Of a DNA stretch of 64,000 bases, positions 42,051 to 51,795 are shown one piece after another; the stretch's first letter is position 1; each line of letters begins with the position of its first letter. The notes beneath the pieces were generated by a model. The model searched no databases. It had not been told where the DNA came from and saw only the letters and a list, made by a program, of their open reading frames with translations. A program made the position numbers and the translations under genes. The stretch is taken from the NCBI RefSeq assembly GCF_003012745.1, contig NZ_PXYK01000026.1, forward strand, positions 19,484 to 83,483. The letters run 5' to 3'. Origin of the DNA: Kumtagia ephedrae (GTDB lineage Bacteria > Pseudomonadota > Alphaproteobacteria > Rhizobiales > Rhizobiaceae).

Positions 42051-44270
42051 ATGACGAAACCATTCGAGCTTCGCACCACCGCCCTGTCGCGGCGCAGCTT
42101 TCTGCTCACGGTCGGCGGCGCCGGCATCGCAGTGGCATTCGGCGGCCTGCCCTCCCCTGCCCTCGGCGCCGAAACCGCGGCGGCGGCGGCGGGCGGCTTC
42201 AAGCCCAATGTCTGGGTGACTGTCGGCGCCGACGGCATTGTCACCATCATCTGCCCCGCCTCGGAGATGGGCCAGGGCGTCATGACGTCGCTGCCCCTGC
42301 TCATCGCCGAGGACATGGACGCCGACTGGGACAAGGTCCGCATCGTCCAGGCGCCGTCCGACGCGGAGAAATACGGCAATCCCGGCTTCTACGGCATCCA
42401 ACTCACCGGCGGCAGCGAGACCATGCGCGGCTATTACCAGCCGCTGCGCCTGGTGGGCGCGCAGACGCGCAAGATCATGCTGGCGATCGCCGCCTCCCGG
42501 CTGAACGTGCCGGCGGGCGAGCTCACCACCGAACCGAACAGGGTGGTGCATACGCGGTCGGGACGCTCGCTGGGCTATGGCGAGATCGCCGCGACCGGCG
42601 AGCTTCCCGATCCGCTGCCGGAGGCGACAGAGGCCGACCTGAAGCCCATCGACCGGTGCCGCTACATCGGCCGCATGGATATCGGCCGCATCGACGTGCC
42701 GGCGAAGGTCGACGGCTCGGCACGGTTCGGCATCGATGTCGAGCTGCCGGACATGCTCTACGGCACGGTACTGCGGGCGCCTGTTCCGGGCGAGCAGCCG
42801 GAGGCCATCGACGACGCCGCGGCACGCGCCGTCAAGGGCGTCACCAGAATCGTTCCGCTATCTCACGGCGTCGGCATCATCGGCGAGAGCTACGACGCCG
42901 CCCGGCGGGCCAGGGACCTGCTCGAAGTCACCTGGAGCAATTCCTCGCGGGTCCGGCGCTACGACAGCCGCCGCCTCGCCGAAGCCTACCGCGACGCCGG
43001 CCGCGATCTTGCCCAGCCGGGCGTCGCCGCGCACAGCGAGGGAGACGCCGTCGCCGCGATCGCCGGCGCGGCGCATGTCATCGCCGCCGACTACGTCACC
43101 GATCACGTCCACCACGCGACCATGGAGCCGATGAACGCCACCGCGCTGGTGGCGGGCGACACGGTGGAGGTCTGGGCACCGACCCAGGGACCGACCGCGA
43201 CGCAGGGTTTTGCCGCCGAGGCCGCCGGGACGACGCCGGACAAGGTCAAGGTGCACACCACGCTGCTCGGCGGCGGTTTCGGCCGCAGGGCCGAGGCCGA
43301 CTTCATCATCGACGCCGTGTCGCTTGCCAGGGAGGTCGAGGGCCGGCCGGTCAAGGTGATCTGGAGCCGCGAGGACGACGTCCGGCACGGCAAATACCGG
43401 CCGCTCGCGGCGCAGCACGTCGAGGTCGGCCTCAACGCGGCCGGCAACATCGTCGGCTGGCGCCATCGCGTGGCGGCGGACTCGATCTTCGCCCGCACCA
43501 TGCCGGAGATGTTCGCAGGCGACGGCGGCCTTGACACGGTCGTCACCGACGGCACGATCTTCAACTACCGCGTCCCCACGCATCTGGTGGAGTTCATCCG
43601 CCAGGACAATGGCAGGGACGTCGGCTTCTGGCGCGCCGTCGGCTATGGCCAGAACAATTTCGGCGTCGAATGCGTCATCGACGAGGTCGCCGCCGCCAAG
43701 GGTGTCGACCCCGTGGCCTTCCGCCTGGAACTGCTCGGCGACCAGCCGCGCGCACAAAAAGTCGTCGGGGCCGTCGCGGCGATGGCGGAGTGGGAGCGCC
43801 CGCGCGACGGCCGGGCGCTCGGCCTCGCCTATACCGACGCCTTCGGCGCGCATTGCGCGCAGGTCGCCGAGGTGTCGCTCGACCGGGAGAGCGGCGAGAT
43901 CCGGGTGCACAATGTCTGGTGCGTCGTCGATCCGGGGGTGGCGGTCCAGCCGCTCAACATCGAGGCGCAGGTCGCCGGCGCCATCGTGCACGGCGCCAGC
44001 CACGCCCTCTACGAGCAGATCAACATCGTCGACGGAGAAGTCCAGGAATCGAATTTCGACACCTACCGGGTGATGCGCATGTCGGAGATGCCGCAGATCC
44101 ACGTCAGGGTGACGCCGACCCCCGAGAACAAGCCGGCCGGCATCGGCGAGGTCGGGCTTCCGCCGACCGGGCCGGCAATCGCCAACGCCGTGGCGCGGCT
44201 CACCGGCGGCGTGCGGCTGCGGCACTATCCGTTCCTGCCGGAGAGGGTGAAGGCGGCGCTCGGCGCCTGA
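42051..44270 (+). CDS. Molybdopterin-binding subunit of a xanthine dehydrogenase-family hydroxylase (IorB-like), Tat-exported
   Basis: 739 residues. The N-terminal LSRRSFLLTVGGAGIAVAFG is a twin-arginine signal, so the complex is probably periplasmic and carries its small subunit along. The Mo-cofactor segments are visible: ICPASEMGQGVMTSLPLLIAEDMDADW near residue 65, HHATMEPMNATAL near residue 351, TQGPTATQGFAAE, the LLGGGFGRRAEADF loop, and the C-terminal GIGEVGLPPTGPAIANAVARLTG with the catalytic Glu. Molybdenum hydroxylases oxidise aldehydes or N-heterocycles using water. No FAD subunit is encoded, typical of the IorAB group. An XdhC-type maturation gene is not nearby. Confidence 0.92.
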   Translation: MTKPFELRTTALSRRSFLLTVGGAGIAVAFGGLPSPALGAETAAAAAGGFKPNVWVTVGADGIVTIICPASEMGQGVMTSLPLLIAEDMDADWDKVRIVQAPSDAEKYGNPGFYGIQLTGGSETMRGYYQPLRLVGAQTRKIMLAIAASRLNVPAGELTTEPNRVVHTRSGRSLGYGEIAATGELPDPLPEATEADLKPIDRCRYIGRMDIGRIDVPAKVDGSARFGIDVELPDMLYGTVLRAPVPGEQPEAIDDAAARAVKGVTRIVPLSHGVGIIGESYDAARRARDLLEVTWSNSSRVRRYDSRRLAEAYRDAGRDLAQPGVAAHSEGDAVAAIAGAAHVIAADYVTDHVHHATMEPMNATALVAGDTVEVWAPTQGPTATQGFAAEAAGTTPDKVKVHTTLLGGGFGRRAEADFIIDAVSLAREVEGRPVKVIWSREDDVRHGKYRPLAAQHVEVGLNAAGNIVGWRHRVAADSIFARTMPEMFAGDGGLDTVVTDGTIFNYRVPTHLVEFIRQDNGRDVGFWRAVGYGQNNFGVECVIDEVAAAKGVDPVAFRLELLGDQPRAQKVVGAVAAMAEWERPRDGRALGLAYTDAFGAHCAQVAEVSLDRESGEIRVHNVWCVVDPGVAVQPLNIEAQVAGAIVHGASHALYEQINIVDGEVQESNFDTYRVMRMSEMPQIHVRVTPTPENKPAGIGEVGLPPTGPAIANAVARLTGGVRLRHYPFLPERVKAALGA

Positions 44271-44382
44271 TCCGTCCCGGCTCCTACCTGTCCCGCGCGG
44301 CCGGCCGTCACGACGGCGTGACGTGACTTTCGACGCGAAAGCTGAAACACCCGTCGCCTCGAATCGACAACGGAGTCGGCAG

Positions 44383-44607
44383 ATGCGGCGGTTTCTCTTC
44401 CTGACGGCGTTTTCGGCGATGCCGGCGATCGCCGCATGCACGGCCGACAGCGGCGCCGACATCTACGGTCCGCCCTGCGCCATCCGCGCCTACGAAGCCG
44501 GCTTCTGCCCGACCCCGGGCGCCCGCGTGCCGGTGACGGCCGAGCGGGGCCCCATATCGCGCACCGCCTTCGGCGGCGCCCAGGGCGAAAGGCATCGCAG
44601 CTACTGA
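44383..44607 (+). CDS. Small putative lipoprotein
   Basis: 74 residues from ATG 44383. The N-terminus MRRFLFLTAFSAMPAIAAC is a signal peptide with a lipobox-like AIAAC; the acylated cysteine would be Cys19. The mature part is short, with two further cysteines (PPCAIRAYEAGFCPTPG) and a conserved-looking tail (PVTAERGPISRTAFGGAQG). No family is recognised. GGAG lies 9 bases upstream of the start. Its position just after the hydroxylase genes does not indicate a role. Confidence 0.55.
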   Translation: MRRFLFLTAFSAMPAIAACTADSGADIYGPPCAIRAYEAGFCPTPGARVPVTAERGPISRTAFGGAQGERHRSY

Positions 44608-44635
44608 CGCTGCCTTTCGACCTCCGGTCCGGTGC

Positions 44636-45553
44636 CTAGTAGGTCTTGGCGCCGTTGACCATCAGGCGGACCATGTAGAGCGAGGTGGTGCCGCAGATGT
44701 AAAGCACGTTGCGCTTCTCGCCGCCGAACACGCAGTTGGCCACGCCCTCCGGCACCTTGACCTTGCCGATCAGCGTGCCGTCGGGATGATAGCAGTGGAT
44801 GCCGTCCGCCGCGCTCGTCCAGATGCGCCCCTCGGTGTCGAGCCGGAAGCCGTCGAAAAACCCGGCGGTGCAGTCGGCGAAAACGGCGCCGCCGGAGACC
44901 TTCCCGGCGTCATCGACATCGAAGACGCGCATATGCGCCGGGTTCTCGTCACCATGGCTGCGGCCGGTGTCGACGACGTAGAGCTTGCTCTCGTCGGGAG
45001 AGAAGGCGATGCCGTTCGGCCGCACCATGTCGGTGATCACCGCCTCGACCTCGCCGCTCGCCGGGTCGACCCGGTAGACATGGCAGGCGCCGATCTCGCT
45101 CTCGGCCTTGTCGCCCTCGTAGTCGGTGTCGATGCCGTAGGTCGGGTCTGTGAACCAGATCGAGCCGTCCGACTTCACCACCACGTCGTTGGGCGAGTTC
45201 AGGCGCTTGCCGCGCCAGCGGTCGGCGATGGTGACGACCGAGCCGTCATGCTCGGTGCGGCTGACGCGCCGGCCGGAATGCTCGCATGTGACCAGACGGC
45301 CCTGGCGGTCGACGGTGTTGCCGTTGGAATTGCCGCAGGGGCTGCGGAACACGCTGACATGGCCGTCGGTCTCGTCGTAGCGCAGCATGCGGTTGTTGGG
45401 GATGTCGGACCAGACGAGATAGCGCCCGGCGGCGAACCAGGCCGGACCTTCCGCCCAGCGGCAGCCGGTGAACAGCTTCTCCACATGGGCGCTGCCGTTG
45501 AACAGCCGCCGGAAGCGCGGATCGAGGATTTCGTAGTAGTCGCTGGCGGCCAT
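44636..45553 (-). CDS. SMP-30/gluconolactonase/LRE family protein
   Basis: 305 residues. Six-bladed beta-propeller lactonase family. Signatures are GPAWFAAGRYLVWSDIPNNRMLRYDE near residue 34, GRLVTCEHSGRRVSR, SPNDVVVKSDGSIWFTDPTYGID near residue 119 (Asn and Asp metal ligands), RPNGIAFSPDESKLYVVDTG and the closing CVFGGEKRNVLYICGTTSLY. Members hydrolyse sugar or other lactones with a divalent metal. It is cytoplasmic (no signal peptide). It stands alone between the lipoprotein and a small membrane-protein gene. Confidence 0.92.
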   Translation of the reverse strand: MAASDYYEILDPRFRRLFNGSAHVEKLFTGCRWAEGPAWFAAGRYLVWSDIPNNRMLRYDETDGHVSVFRSPCGNSNGNTVDRQGRLVTCEHSGRRVSRTEHDGSVVTIADRWRGKRLNSPNDVVVKSDGSIWFTDPTYGIDTDYEGDKAESEIGACHVYRVDPASGEVEAVITDMVRPNGIAFSPDESKLYVVDTGRSHGDENPAHMRVFDVDDAGKVSGGAVFADCTAGFFDGFRLDTEGRIWTSAADGIHCYHPDGTLIGKVKVPEGVANCVFGGEKRNVLYICGTTSLYMVRLMVNGAKTY

Positions 45554-45647
45554 GGTCTCCCTCCCCTTGTCGACGTCGGCCGCACCCTATCAACGGCGCT
45601 TTCCGGAAGCGAGCCCGCCCTTGCCGATATGCACATGGGCGGCCGTG

Positions 45648-45800
45648 TCACGGGCACGGCCTTCGCCCTGCGGAATCGCAGAGGGTTAGCGCGGTCGACC
45701 GCGTCTCCAGCGGATCGATGTCGAACCCGACAAGCCGCGACATCAGGATGCCGAAGACCAGGGCCATCAGAAGGACGACGGCAAGACGCAGAACAGGCAT
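45648..45800 (-). CDS. Small single-pass membrane protein, hypothetical
   Basis: 50 residues starting MPVLRLAVVLLMALVFGILM, one membrane segment followed by SRLVGFDIDPLETRSTALTL and a short tail. GAGGGGAG lies at a suitable distance upstream of the ATG (complementary to 45798-45800). It is short and unrecognised, so the call depends on the ribosome-binding site and the clean hydrophobic helix. Confidence 0.45.
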   Translation of the reverse strand: MPVLRLAVVLLMALVFGILMSRLVGFDIDPLETRSTALTLCDSAGRRPCP

Positions 45801-46026
45801 GGGACACTCCCCTCGAATGAGGAACCCATTGTCGGCCGGGGCGGCTGAACGGGAGCCCGCCGCCGCGTTCAGCATCGGTTCAAGGACATTGCCGAAACGT
45901 TAATCCAGCCTGTTCGCGCCGCTCGACTGCTCCTGCAGCCCTGAGCGGGAGGTGTCGGCGAATTGCCATTCCCACGAGCCGGTCCTATGTGTTGGAACCT
46001 TTTGGCTCGCTCGGTTCCGGACGCCC

Positions 46027-47265
46027 ATGGCACGCGCCTTCCTCTTCGTTCTCGATTCTTTCGGCGTCGGCGGCGCGGCGGACGGCGCACGCTTCGGCGA
46101 CGACGGCGCCGATACGCTCGGTCATATAGCGCGCGCCGCGGCCGCCGGCGGCGCGGACCAGCAAGGCCTGCGCAGCGGACCGCTGGCGCTGCCCGTCATG
46201 GCCTCGCTCGGGCTCGGCGAGGCGGCCCGCATCGCCAGCGGCAGCAATCCGTTCGAAGGGGCACGGCAGCGCGACGGCGCCTTTTTTGGCGCGGCGGAAG
46301 AAGTCTCGATCGGCAAGGACACCATCACCGGACACTGGGAGATCGCCGGCGTGCCCGTGCCCTTCGCCTGGGGCTATTTTCCCGAGACCGTGCCGGCCTT
46401 TCCGGCGGAGTTGACCGAAGCGATCATCCGCGAGGGCGGGGTGCCCGGCATCCTCGCCAACCGCCATGCGGCGGGCACCCAGGTCATCGAGGATTTCGGC
46501 GAGGAGCACGTCCGCACCGGCAAGCCGATCTGCTACACGTCGGCCGATTCCGTGCTGCAGATCGCCGCGCACGAGACGCATTTCGGGCTGGAGCGGCTCT
46601 ACCGCTTCTGCCAGACGGTGCGGAAACTGGTCGACCCGCTGAACATCGGCCGGGTGATCGCAAGGCCGTTCTTGGGTGAGACCGCCGCCACCTTCGAGCG
46701 CACCCCCAACCGCCGCGACTATTCGGTGCCGCCGCCGGAGCCGACCGTGCTCGACCGTCTCGTGGGGCGGGGGAGCAAGGTGATCGGCATGGGCAAGATC
46801 GGCGACATCTTCGCCCATCGCGGCCTCAGCGAAATGCGCAAGGCAGCCGGCAACCTGGCGCTCTTCGACAAGACGCTGGCGGCCATGGACGAGGCGGGCG
46901 ATGGCGACCTGGTCTTCGCCAACTTCGTCGATTTCGACACCGATTTCGGCCATCGTCGCGACGTGCCCGGCTATGCCGCTGCGCTGGAAGCCTTCGACCG
47001 CCGCCTGCCCGAGGCATTCGCCAGGCTGCGGGCCGGCGACCTGCTGCTGCTCACCGCCGATCATGGCTGCGATCCGACCTGGCACGGTACCGACCACACG
47101 CGCGAGCGTGTGCCGATCTTCGGCCTGCTGCCGGGCGGCAAAGGCGGATCGGTCGGACTGCGCAAGACCTATGCCGACATCGGCGAGACCGTCGCCGCCC
47201 ATCTCGGCCTGGAGAAGGGCCGGCATGGAACCCCGTTCGAGAAGACCATAACCGACCATGCCTGA
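46027..47265 (+). CDS. deoB: Phosphopentomutase
   Basis: 412 residues from the ATG at 46027. Interconverts (deoxy)ribose-1-phosphate and -5-phosphate with Mn2+. Alkaline-phosphatase fold signatures: [29 protein letters not shown] (Asp ligand and start), [16 protein letters not shown] with the phosphothreonine site, [15 protein letters not shown], and the metal-binding [18 protein letters not shown] and [19 protein letters not shown]. It completes the route from the nucleoside phosphorylases (deoA, punA) some 22 kb away. Its stop overlaps the start of mutM by 8 bp. Confidence 0.96.
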   Translation: MARAFLFVLDSFGVGGAADGARFGDDGADTLGHIARAAAAGGADQQGLRSGPLALPVMASLGLGEAARIASGSNPFEGARQRDGAFFGAAEEVSIGKDTITGHWEIAGVPVPFAWGYFPETVPAFPAELTEAIIREGGVPGILANRHAAGTQVIEDFGEEHVRTGKPICYTSADSVLQIAAHETHFGLERLYRFCQTVRKLVDPLNIGRVIARPFLGETAATFERTPNRRDYSVPPPEPTVLDRLVGRGSKVIGMGKIGDIFAHRGLSEMRKAAGNLALFDKTLAAMDEAGDGDLVFANFVDFDTDFGHRRDVPGYAAALEAFDRRLPEAFARLRAGDLLLLTADHGCDPTWHGTDHTRERVPIFGLLPGGKGGSVGLRKTYADIGETVAAHLGLEKGRHGTPFEKTITDHA

Positions 47266-48148
47266 GCTGCCCGAGGTCGAGACGGTCCGGCGCGGCCTGC
47301 AGCCGGTGATGGAAGGCGCCCGCATCGCCAGCGTGGAGCTGCGGCGCGGCGACCTGCGCTTCCCCTTCCCCGAGCGTTTCGCCGAGCGCCTGGCGGGAAA
47401 GCGGATCGCCGGGCTCGGCCGGCGGGCGAAATATCTGCTGCTCGACGTCGAGGGCGGGCCGGCGGTGGTCTGCCATCTCGGCATGTCCGGCTCGTTCCGC
47501 ATCGAAAGCGGCGACGACGCTTCGGTGCCCGGAATATTTCATCACGAACGGTCGAAAGCGGCGGCGCACGACCACGTCGTCTTCCATCTGGAGCCGCCAG
47601 AGGGCGGGGCGGCGCGCGTGATCTACAACGACCCGCGGCGCTTCGGCTTCATGCTGCTCGCCGAGGATGGGGCCGCCGGCCATCCGATGCTCGCCGGCCT
47701 CGGCCCGGAGCCGACCGGCAACGCGCTCGACGGCGCGCTGCTGCGCGAATTGCTGCACGGCCGGATCGCGCCGCTGAAGGCCGCACTGCTCGACCAGCGC
47801 ACCATCGCCGGGCTCGGCAACATCTATGTCTGCGAGGCACTGTGGCGCGCCGGCCTGTCCCCGCTGCGCGAGGCCGGCAGCATCGCCGGGCGCGGCAAAA
47901 AGGCGGCGGTGCGCACCGACACGCTCGCCGACGCGATCCGCGCGGTCATCGCCGAGGCGATCGAGGCGGGTGGCTCGTCGCTGCGCGACCATATCCAGAC
48001 GGACGGCTCGCTCGGCTATTTCCAGCATTCCTTCTCCGTCTACGACCGCGAGGGCGAGCCATGCCGGCGGCCGGGCTGCGGCGGGCATGTAGAGCGCGTC
48101 GTGCAGTCGGGCCGCTCGACCTTCTATTGCCGCTCCTGCCAGAAGTAG
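47258..48148 (+). CDS. mutM: Formamidopyrimidine-DNA glycosylase
   Basis: 296 residues. Removes 8-oxoguanine and FapyG from DNA. Starts [15 protein letters not shown], with the catalytic Pro1/Glu2 exposed after Met removal. Lys near residue 59 lies in [11 protein letters not shown], the H2TH motif is in [26 protein letters not shown], and the C-terminal zinc finger is [27 protein letters not shown]. Overlaps deoB by 8 bp. In other rhizobia mutM usually adjoins ubiE, which is 27 kb away here. Confidence 0.97.
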   Translation: MPELPEVETVRRGLQPVMEGARIASVELRRGDLRFPFPERFAERLAGKRIAGLGRRAKYLLLDVEGGPAVVCHLGMSGSFRIESGDDASVPGIFHHERSKAAAHDHVVFHLEPPEGGAARVIYNDPRRFGFMLLAEDGAAGHPMLAGLGPEPTGNALDGALLRELLHGRIAPLKAALLDQRTIAGLGNIYVCEALWRAGLSPLREAGSIAGRGKKAAVRTDTLADAIRAVIAEAIEAGGSSLRDHIQTDGSLGYFQHSFSVYDREGEPCRRPGCGGHVERVVQSGRSTFYCRSCQK

Positions 48149-48182
48149 GCTAACCCCCGGTCCATCAGAGAGGAGAGATCGC

Positions 48183-48956
48183 ATGGCGTATGAAACGATC
48201 CTGGTCGAGACGCGGGGCAAGGTGGGCCTGATCACCCTCAACCGCCCGAAGGCGCTCAACGCGCTCAACACCGAGGTGCTGACCGAACTGCTCGCCGCCG
48301 CCCGCGCCTTCGAAGCGGACCCGAGGATCGGCGCGCTTGTGCTGACCGGGTCGGACAAGGCCTTCGCCGCCGGCGCCGACATCAAGGAGATGCAGTCCCA
48401 GACCTATGTCGACATGTATCTGGCCGACTTCTTCAGCGGCTGGGAGGATTTCACCCGGCTGCGCAAGCCGATCATCGCCGCGGTCGCCGGCTACGCGCTC
48501 GGCGGCGGCTGCGAGCTCGCCATGATGTGCGACTTCATCATCGCCGCCGACACGGCGAAGTTCGGCCAGCCGGAGATCACGCTGGGCGTCATCCCCGGCA
48601 TGGGCGGCTCGCAGCGGCTGACCCGCTTCGTCGGCAAGTCCAAGGCCATGGACATGTGCCTGACCGGGCGGATGATGGACGCGGCCGAGGCGGAGCGTTG
48701 CGGGCTGGTGTCGCGCCTGGTGCCGGCGGGCGAGCTGATCGAGGAGGCGCTGAAGGCGGCCGACAAGATCGCCGGCTTCTCGCTGCCGGCGGTGATGATG
48801 GCCAAGGAAGCCGTCAACCGCTCCTACGAGACGACGCTCGGCGAAGGCCTGCGCTTCGAGCGCCGGCTCTTTCACTCGCTGTTCGCCTTCGAGGATCAGA
48901 AGGAAGGCATGGCCGCCTTCGCCGAAAAACGCTCGGCGAATTTCCAGAACCGATGA
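48183..48956 (+). CDS. Enoyl-CoA hydratase
   Basis: 257 residues. Crotonase fold: the oxyanion-hole loops [14 protein letters not shown] near residue 59 and [16 protein letters not shown] near residue 104, the catalytic Glu residues in [19 protein letters not shown] (residues about 131 and 141), and the C-terminal [22 protein letters not shown]. This full set predicts short-chain 2-enoyl-CoA hydration in beta-oxidation. ATG follows GAGAGGAGAG. It sits between mutM and rpsT, an order conserved in rhizobia. Confidence 0.95.
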   Translation: MAYETILVETRGKVGLITLNRPKALNALNTEVLTELLAAARAFEADPRIGALVLTGSDKAFAAGADIKEMQSQTYVDMYLADFFSGWEDFTRLRKPIIAAVAGYALGGGCELAMMCDFIIAADTAKFGQPEITLGVIPGMGGSQRLTRFVGKSKAMDMCLTGRMMDAAEAERCGLVSRLVPAGELIEEALKAADKIAGFSLPAVMMAKEAVNRSYETTLGEGLRFERRLFHSLFAFEDQKEGMAAFAEKRSANFQNR

Positions 48957-48981
48957 GTCGGGAGGCGGGCCGGAATCGGCG

Positions 48982-49010
48982 TTGACGGGGCGGCAAAGCT
49001 CCTCTATAAG
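48982..49010 (+). promoter_or_regulatory. Promoter of rpsT
   Basis: TTGACG (48982-48987), a 17-nt spacer and TATAAG (49005-49010) form a strong housekeeping-type promoter. It lies about 100 bp upstream of the S20 start, leaving a leader of roughly 90 nt. Confidence 0.75.
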
Positions 49011-49105
49011 CCGCGCCAGATGAGGGGGTGGCCTGGAGCCGCCCGGTTATTTTGTTGTCTAGGTGATCTTGCCGGACAACCATCACGAGATACGAGAGAG
49101 GCACC

Positions 49106-49372
49106 ATGGCCAATACGTCTTCGGCCAAGAAAGCTACGCGCAAGATCGCCCGTCGCACCGCGATCAACAAGAACCGCCGGTCGCGTGTGCGTACCTTCGT
49201 GCGCAAGGTCGAAGAGGCGCTGGCCGCCGGCGACAAGGCCGCCGCGGAGGCCGCCTTTCAGGTCGCGCAGCCCGAATTGATGCGCGCCGCCACCAAAGGC
49301 GTGCTGCATCGCAACACGGCTTCCCGGAAGGTCTCGCGCCTGGCGCAGCGCCTTAAGACCCTTTCCGCCTGA
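49106..49372 (+). CDS. rpsT: 30S ribosomal protein S20
   Basis: 88 residues, the standard length. The start [20 protein letters not shown] and the basic helices [20 protein letters not shown] and [20 protein letters not shown] are diagnostic. Binds 16S rRNA in early 30S assembly. Preceded by a strong promoter and followed by a rho-independent terminator, so it is monocistronic. Confidence 0.98.
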   Translation: MANTSSAKKATRKIARRTAINKNRRSRVRTFVRKVEEALAAGDKAAAEAAFQVAQPELMRAATKGVLHRNTASRKVSRLAQRLKTLSA

Positions 49373-49400
49373 CCTCCACACACGCTTCGCGAGCATGCCG

Positions 49401-49430
49401 ACCCGGCCGCTAAAGGCCGGGTTTTCGTTT
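49401..49430 (+). terminator. Rho-independent terminator of rpsT
   Basis: ACCCGGCC (49401-49408) pairs with GGCCGGGT (49415-49422) around a GCTAAA loop, followed by TTTTCGTTTG. It starts 28 bp after the S20 stop codon. Confidence 0.92.
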
Positions 49431-50202
49431 GTCATCTAACATCCCGGATCACCCGCCGACCCCTCGTCGACGGGCGGCGCGACGTGCCCGGATGCCGACG
49501 CCGCGGCGCCCGCGCGGCCGCTGCTGTTTGCCCCGCACCGCACAAAAATCGGCATCCCGTTGCGGCAGGCGTCGCAATTTGGTCAAAATCCAAAATCCAA
49601 GCGTTTTCAGCCTGTTAGTATGATATTATCCACAGGCTGTCCACCACCTGCGGGGATTTTCAGAGGTTTGGGCTATCAGGAAAAAAATTAAAAACTATTT
49701 CGCCGACACGCTCCTTCCGAAGACCGCCGGACGGAAGGTGATGATTCATAAGGTCTTGGCCGCGACTTTCGTCTCGGAACGGCCGGAATTCAGCACTTTC
49801 GTCGTCGGCTAACTTTAAAAAACAGTTGGCTCGGACCTTGCGGGGCGCCCCCCCGGTTTTGTAAAGTCTCCCTATTGAGAAGACAGGCCTGCGGCCGACC
49901 AATCCTAGCAAATGCGGCGGGATGCACAACGCGGAGCGATTCCGTGTTGAGGATGCATGCGTCTTCTCGAGCGACTGACGAGTGGGGTAGCCAACGCGTT
50001 TGGGAACGGGTGCGCTTCGGCCTCTGGCCGGAGGGTGCTGGTTGTTGCCCGAGAAGCAGGATCGGTGCGGACCGGTCCGCGCTGCGGTCGGGTTTCAGCA
50101 CGAGAGCGGTCCGGGGTTCTGCCGCGGATCAAAATGCGGACATTCGTGCCGGCGCGGCGGGCCCCGGCGGCGATACGAGGAAGGAAAGTCGAGGTGGACA
50201 AC
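49431..50202 (+). other. Long dnaA upstream region
   Basis: About 770 bp without a gene I can support. The stretch 49560-49710 is notably A/T-rich for this genome (runs such as AAAAAAATTAAAAA at 49680-49693) and contains a perfect DnaA box. A C7 run lies near 49847-49855. The reading frame of dnaA is open back to 49957, but that extension is not family-like. The region presumably carries the dnaA promoter and autoregulatory sites. Confidence 0.5.
49626..49634 (+). promoter_or_regulatory. Perfect DnaA box upstream of dnaA
   Basis: TTATCCACA matches the high-affinity consensus exactly and lies in the A/T-rich part of the dnaA leader. Only one perfect box was seen, so autoregulation is more likely than an origin. 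Confidence 0.6.
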
Positions 50203-51726
50203 ATGCACGGCGGCGCTGGAGGAGAGGCCAAGTCGGGTTTCCTTCTCCCGACGAATCGAGCCGAAGACAAAGGCATGCTGGCAGCGGACGGCGCCGATAC
50301 TGTCTTCGAACGGGTCAAGACCCAACTCAAGGCGCGACTGGGAAGCGAGGTCTATTCGAGCTGGTTCGGACGCATGAAGCTTGCAGAAGCTTCGAAGGGG
50401 CTCGTGCGCATTTCCGTTCCCACCGCCTTCCTCCGGTCCTGGATCAACGGGCACTATCTCGATCTTGTGTCCGACATCTGGAGGCAGGAGGACGCGAGCG
50501 TCCTGAAGGTCGAGTTCATCGCGCGCACCGCCACCCGGGCTGCGCTTCCCGCGCCGGAGGCCGACGCCCCGCGCAAGGCCGCGCGGCAGATCCACTCGGC
50601 ACTGTCGGCCGGCACCACGGCCATGCCGGCCGCGGCGCGCGACCAGCCGCGCCGCCCGCTTTCGGACGCGGAAACCAGGTCGAGCGTGCTCGGCTCGCCG
50701 CTCGACCCGCGCTATACTTTCGAATCTTTTGTCGAAGGCTCGGCCAACCGGGTGGCGCTGGCCGCCGCAAAGGCGGTCGCGGAATCGGCCTCGCGCTTCA
50801 ATCCGCTGTTCCTGCATGCCTCGGTGGGGCTCGGCAAGACGCACCTGCTGCAGGCCATCGCCGCCGAGGCGGTGCGCCAGAACGGCAAGTCGCGCGTCGT
50901 CTATCTGACCGCGGAATATTTCATGTGGCGCTTCGCCACTGCCATCCGTGACAACAATGCGCTGACGCTGAAGGAGCAACTGCGCGACATCGACCTCCTG
51001 ATCATCGACGACATGCAGTTCCTGCAGGGCAAGTCGATCCAAAACGAGTTCTGCCACCTGATCAACATGCTGCTGGACAGCGCCAAGCAGGTCGTGGTGG
51101 CGGCGGACCGGCCGCCCGCCGAGCTGGAATCGCTGGAGCCGCGCGTGCGCTCCCGCCTCGTCGGCGGGGTGGCGCTTGAGATGGCGGCGCCCGATTTCGC
51201 CATGCGTCTCGGCATGCTGAGGCTGCGCCGGGCCGCGGCCAGGACCGAGGACGGTGCCGGGGAAATCGGCGACGAAATCCTGGAGCATGTCGCCCGCACC
51301 GTCACCGGCAGCGGTCGCGAGCTCGAAGGCGCCTTCAACCAGCTGCTGTTCCGGCAGAGCTTCGAGCCGCAGATCACCATCGACCGGATCGACGACATCC
51401 TGCGCCACATGTATCGCTCCGGCGAACCGAAGCGGCCGCGCATCGAGGACATCCAGCGCATCGTCGCCCGGCACTACAACGTGTCGAAGACCGAGCTGCT
51501 GTCCAACCGGCGCACGCGCACCATCGTCAAGCCGCGTCAGGTTGCCATGTACCTCGCCAAGGTCATGACGCCGCGCTCGCTGCCGGAGATCGGCCGGCGG
51601 TTCGGCGGCCGTGACCACACCACGGTCCTGCACGCGGTGCGCAAGATCGAAGACCTCTCGGGCAGCGACAATTCGCTCGCCCAGGAGCTCGAACTGCTGC
51701 GGCGGCTGATCAGCGACCAAGCCTGA
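50203..51726 (+). CDS. dnaA: Chromosomal replication initiator protein DnaA
   Basis: 507 residues from the ATG at 50203, with GAGGTGG five bases upstream; a GTG at 50194 is an alternative. Domain [26 protein letters not shown] and the following region. Domain II is a Pro/Ala-rich linker with [10 protein letters not shown]. Domain III (AAA+): Walker [17 protein letters not shown], Walker [20 protein letters not shown], and sensor/arginine regions [10 protein letters not shown]. The Walker A has [10 protein letters not shown], the usual DnaA form. Domain IV: the DNA-binding signature [19 protein letters not shown]. It is followed by dnaN and recF on the same strand. Confidence 0.97.
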   Translation: MHGGAGGEAKSGFLLPTNRAEDKGMLAADGADTVFERVKTQLKARLGSEVYSSWFGRMKLAEASKGLVRISVPTAFLRSWINGHYLDLVSDIWRQEDASVLKVEFIARTATRAALPAPEADAPRKAARQIHSALSAGTTAMPAAARDQPRRPLSDAETRSSVLGSPLDPRYTFESFVEGSANRVALAAAKAVAESASRFNPLFLHASVGLGKTHLLQAIAAEAVRQNGKSRVVYLTAEYFMWRFATAIRDNNALTLKEQLRDIDLLIIDDMQFLQGKSIQNEFCHLINMLLDSAKQVVVAADRPPAELESLEPRVRSRLVGGVALEMAAPDFAMRLGMLRLRRAAARTEDGAGEIGDEILEHVARTVTGSGRELEGAFNQLLFRQSFEPQITIDRIDDILRHMYRSGEPKRPRIEDIQRIVARHYNVSKTELLSNRRTRTIVKPRQVAMYLAKVMTPRSLPEIGRRFGGRDHTTVLHAVRKIEDLSGSDNSLAQELELLRRLISDQA

Positions 51727-51747
51727 GCGCATCCGCGGCCGCGGCCG

Positions 51748-51756
51748 TTTTCCACA
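51748..51756 (+). promoter_or_regulatory. DnaA-box-like site after dnaA
   Basis: TTTTCCACA, a one-mismatch DnaA box, lies 22 bp after the dnaA stop and just before a strong hairpin. It may take part in dnaN regulation; this is a weak call. Confidence 0.35.
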
Positions 51757-51757
51757 C

Positions 51758-51795
51758 AAGCCCGCGGAACGGCCGCCAGGCCGTTCCGCGGGCTT
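51758..51795. terminator. Strong hairpin after dnaA
   Basis: CCCGCGGAACGGCC (51761-51774) pairs perfectly with GGCCGTTCCGCGGG (51779-51792) around GCCA, and three flanking pairs extend the stem to 17 bp (51758-51795). There is only a weak T stretch beyond it, so it may attenuate or stabilise rather than fully terminate between dnaA and dnaN. Confidence 0.65.

Noticed and set aside
34646..45800. Integrative element with integrase and att site at tRNA-Ser
   Set aside because: No integrase, relaxase or second copy of the tRNA 3' end was seen; only the association with the tRNA is reported.
49431..50202. Chromosomal origin at dnaA
   Set aside because: Only one perfect DnaA box was found upstream, and rhizobial origins are generally near hemE; retained only as a dnaA control region.
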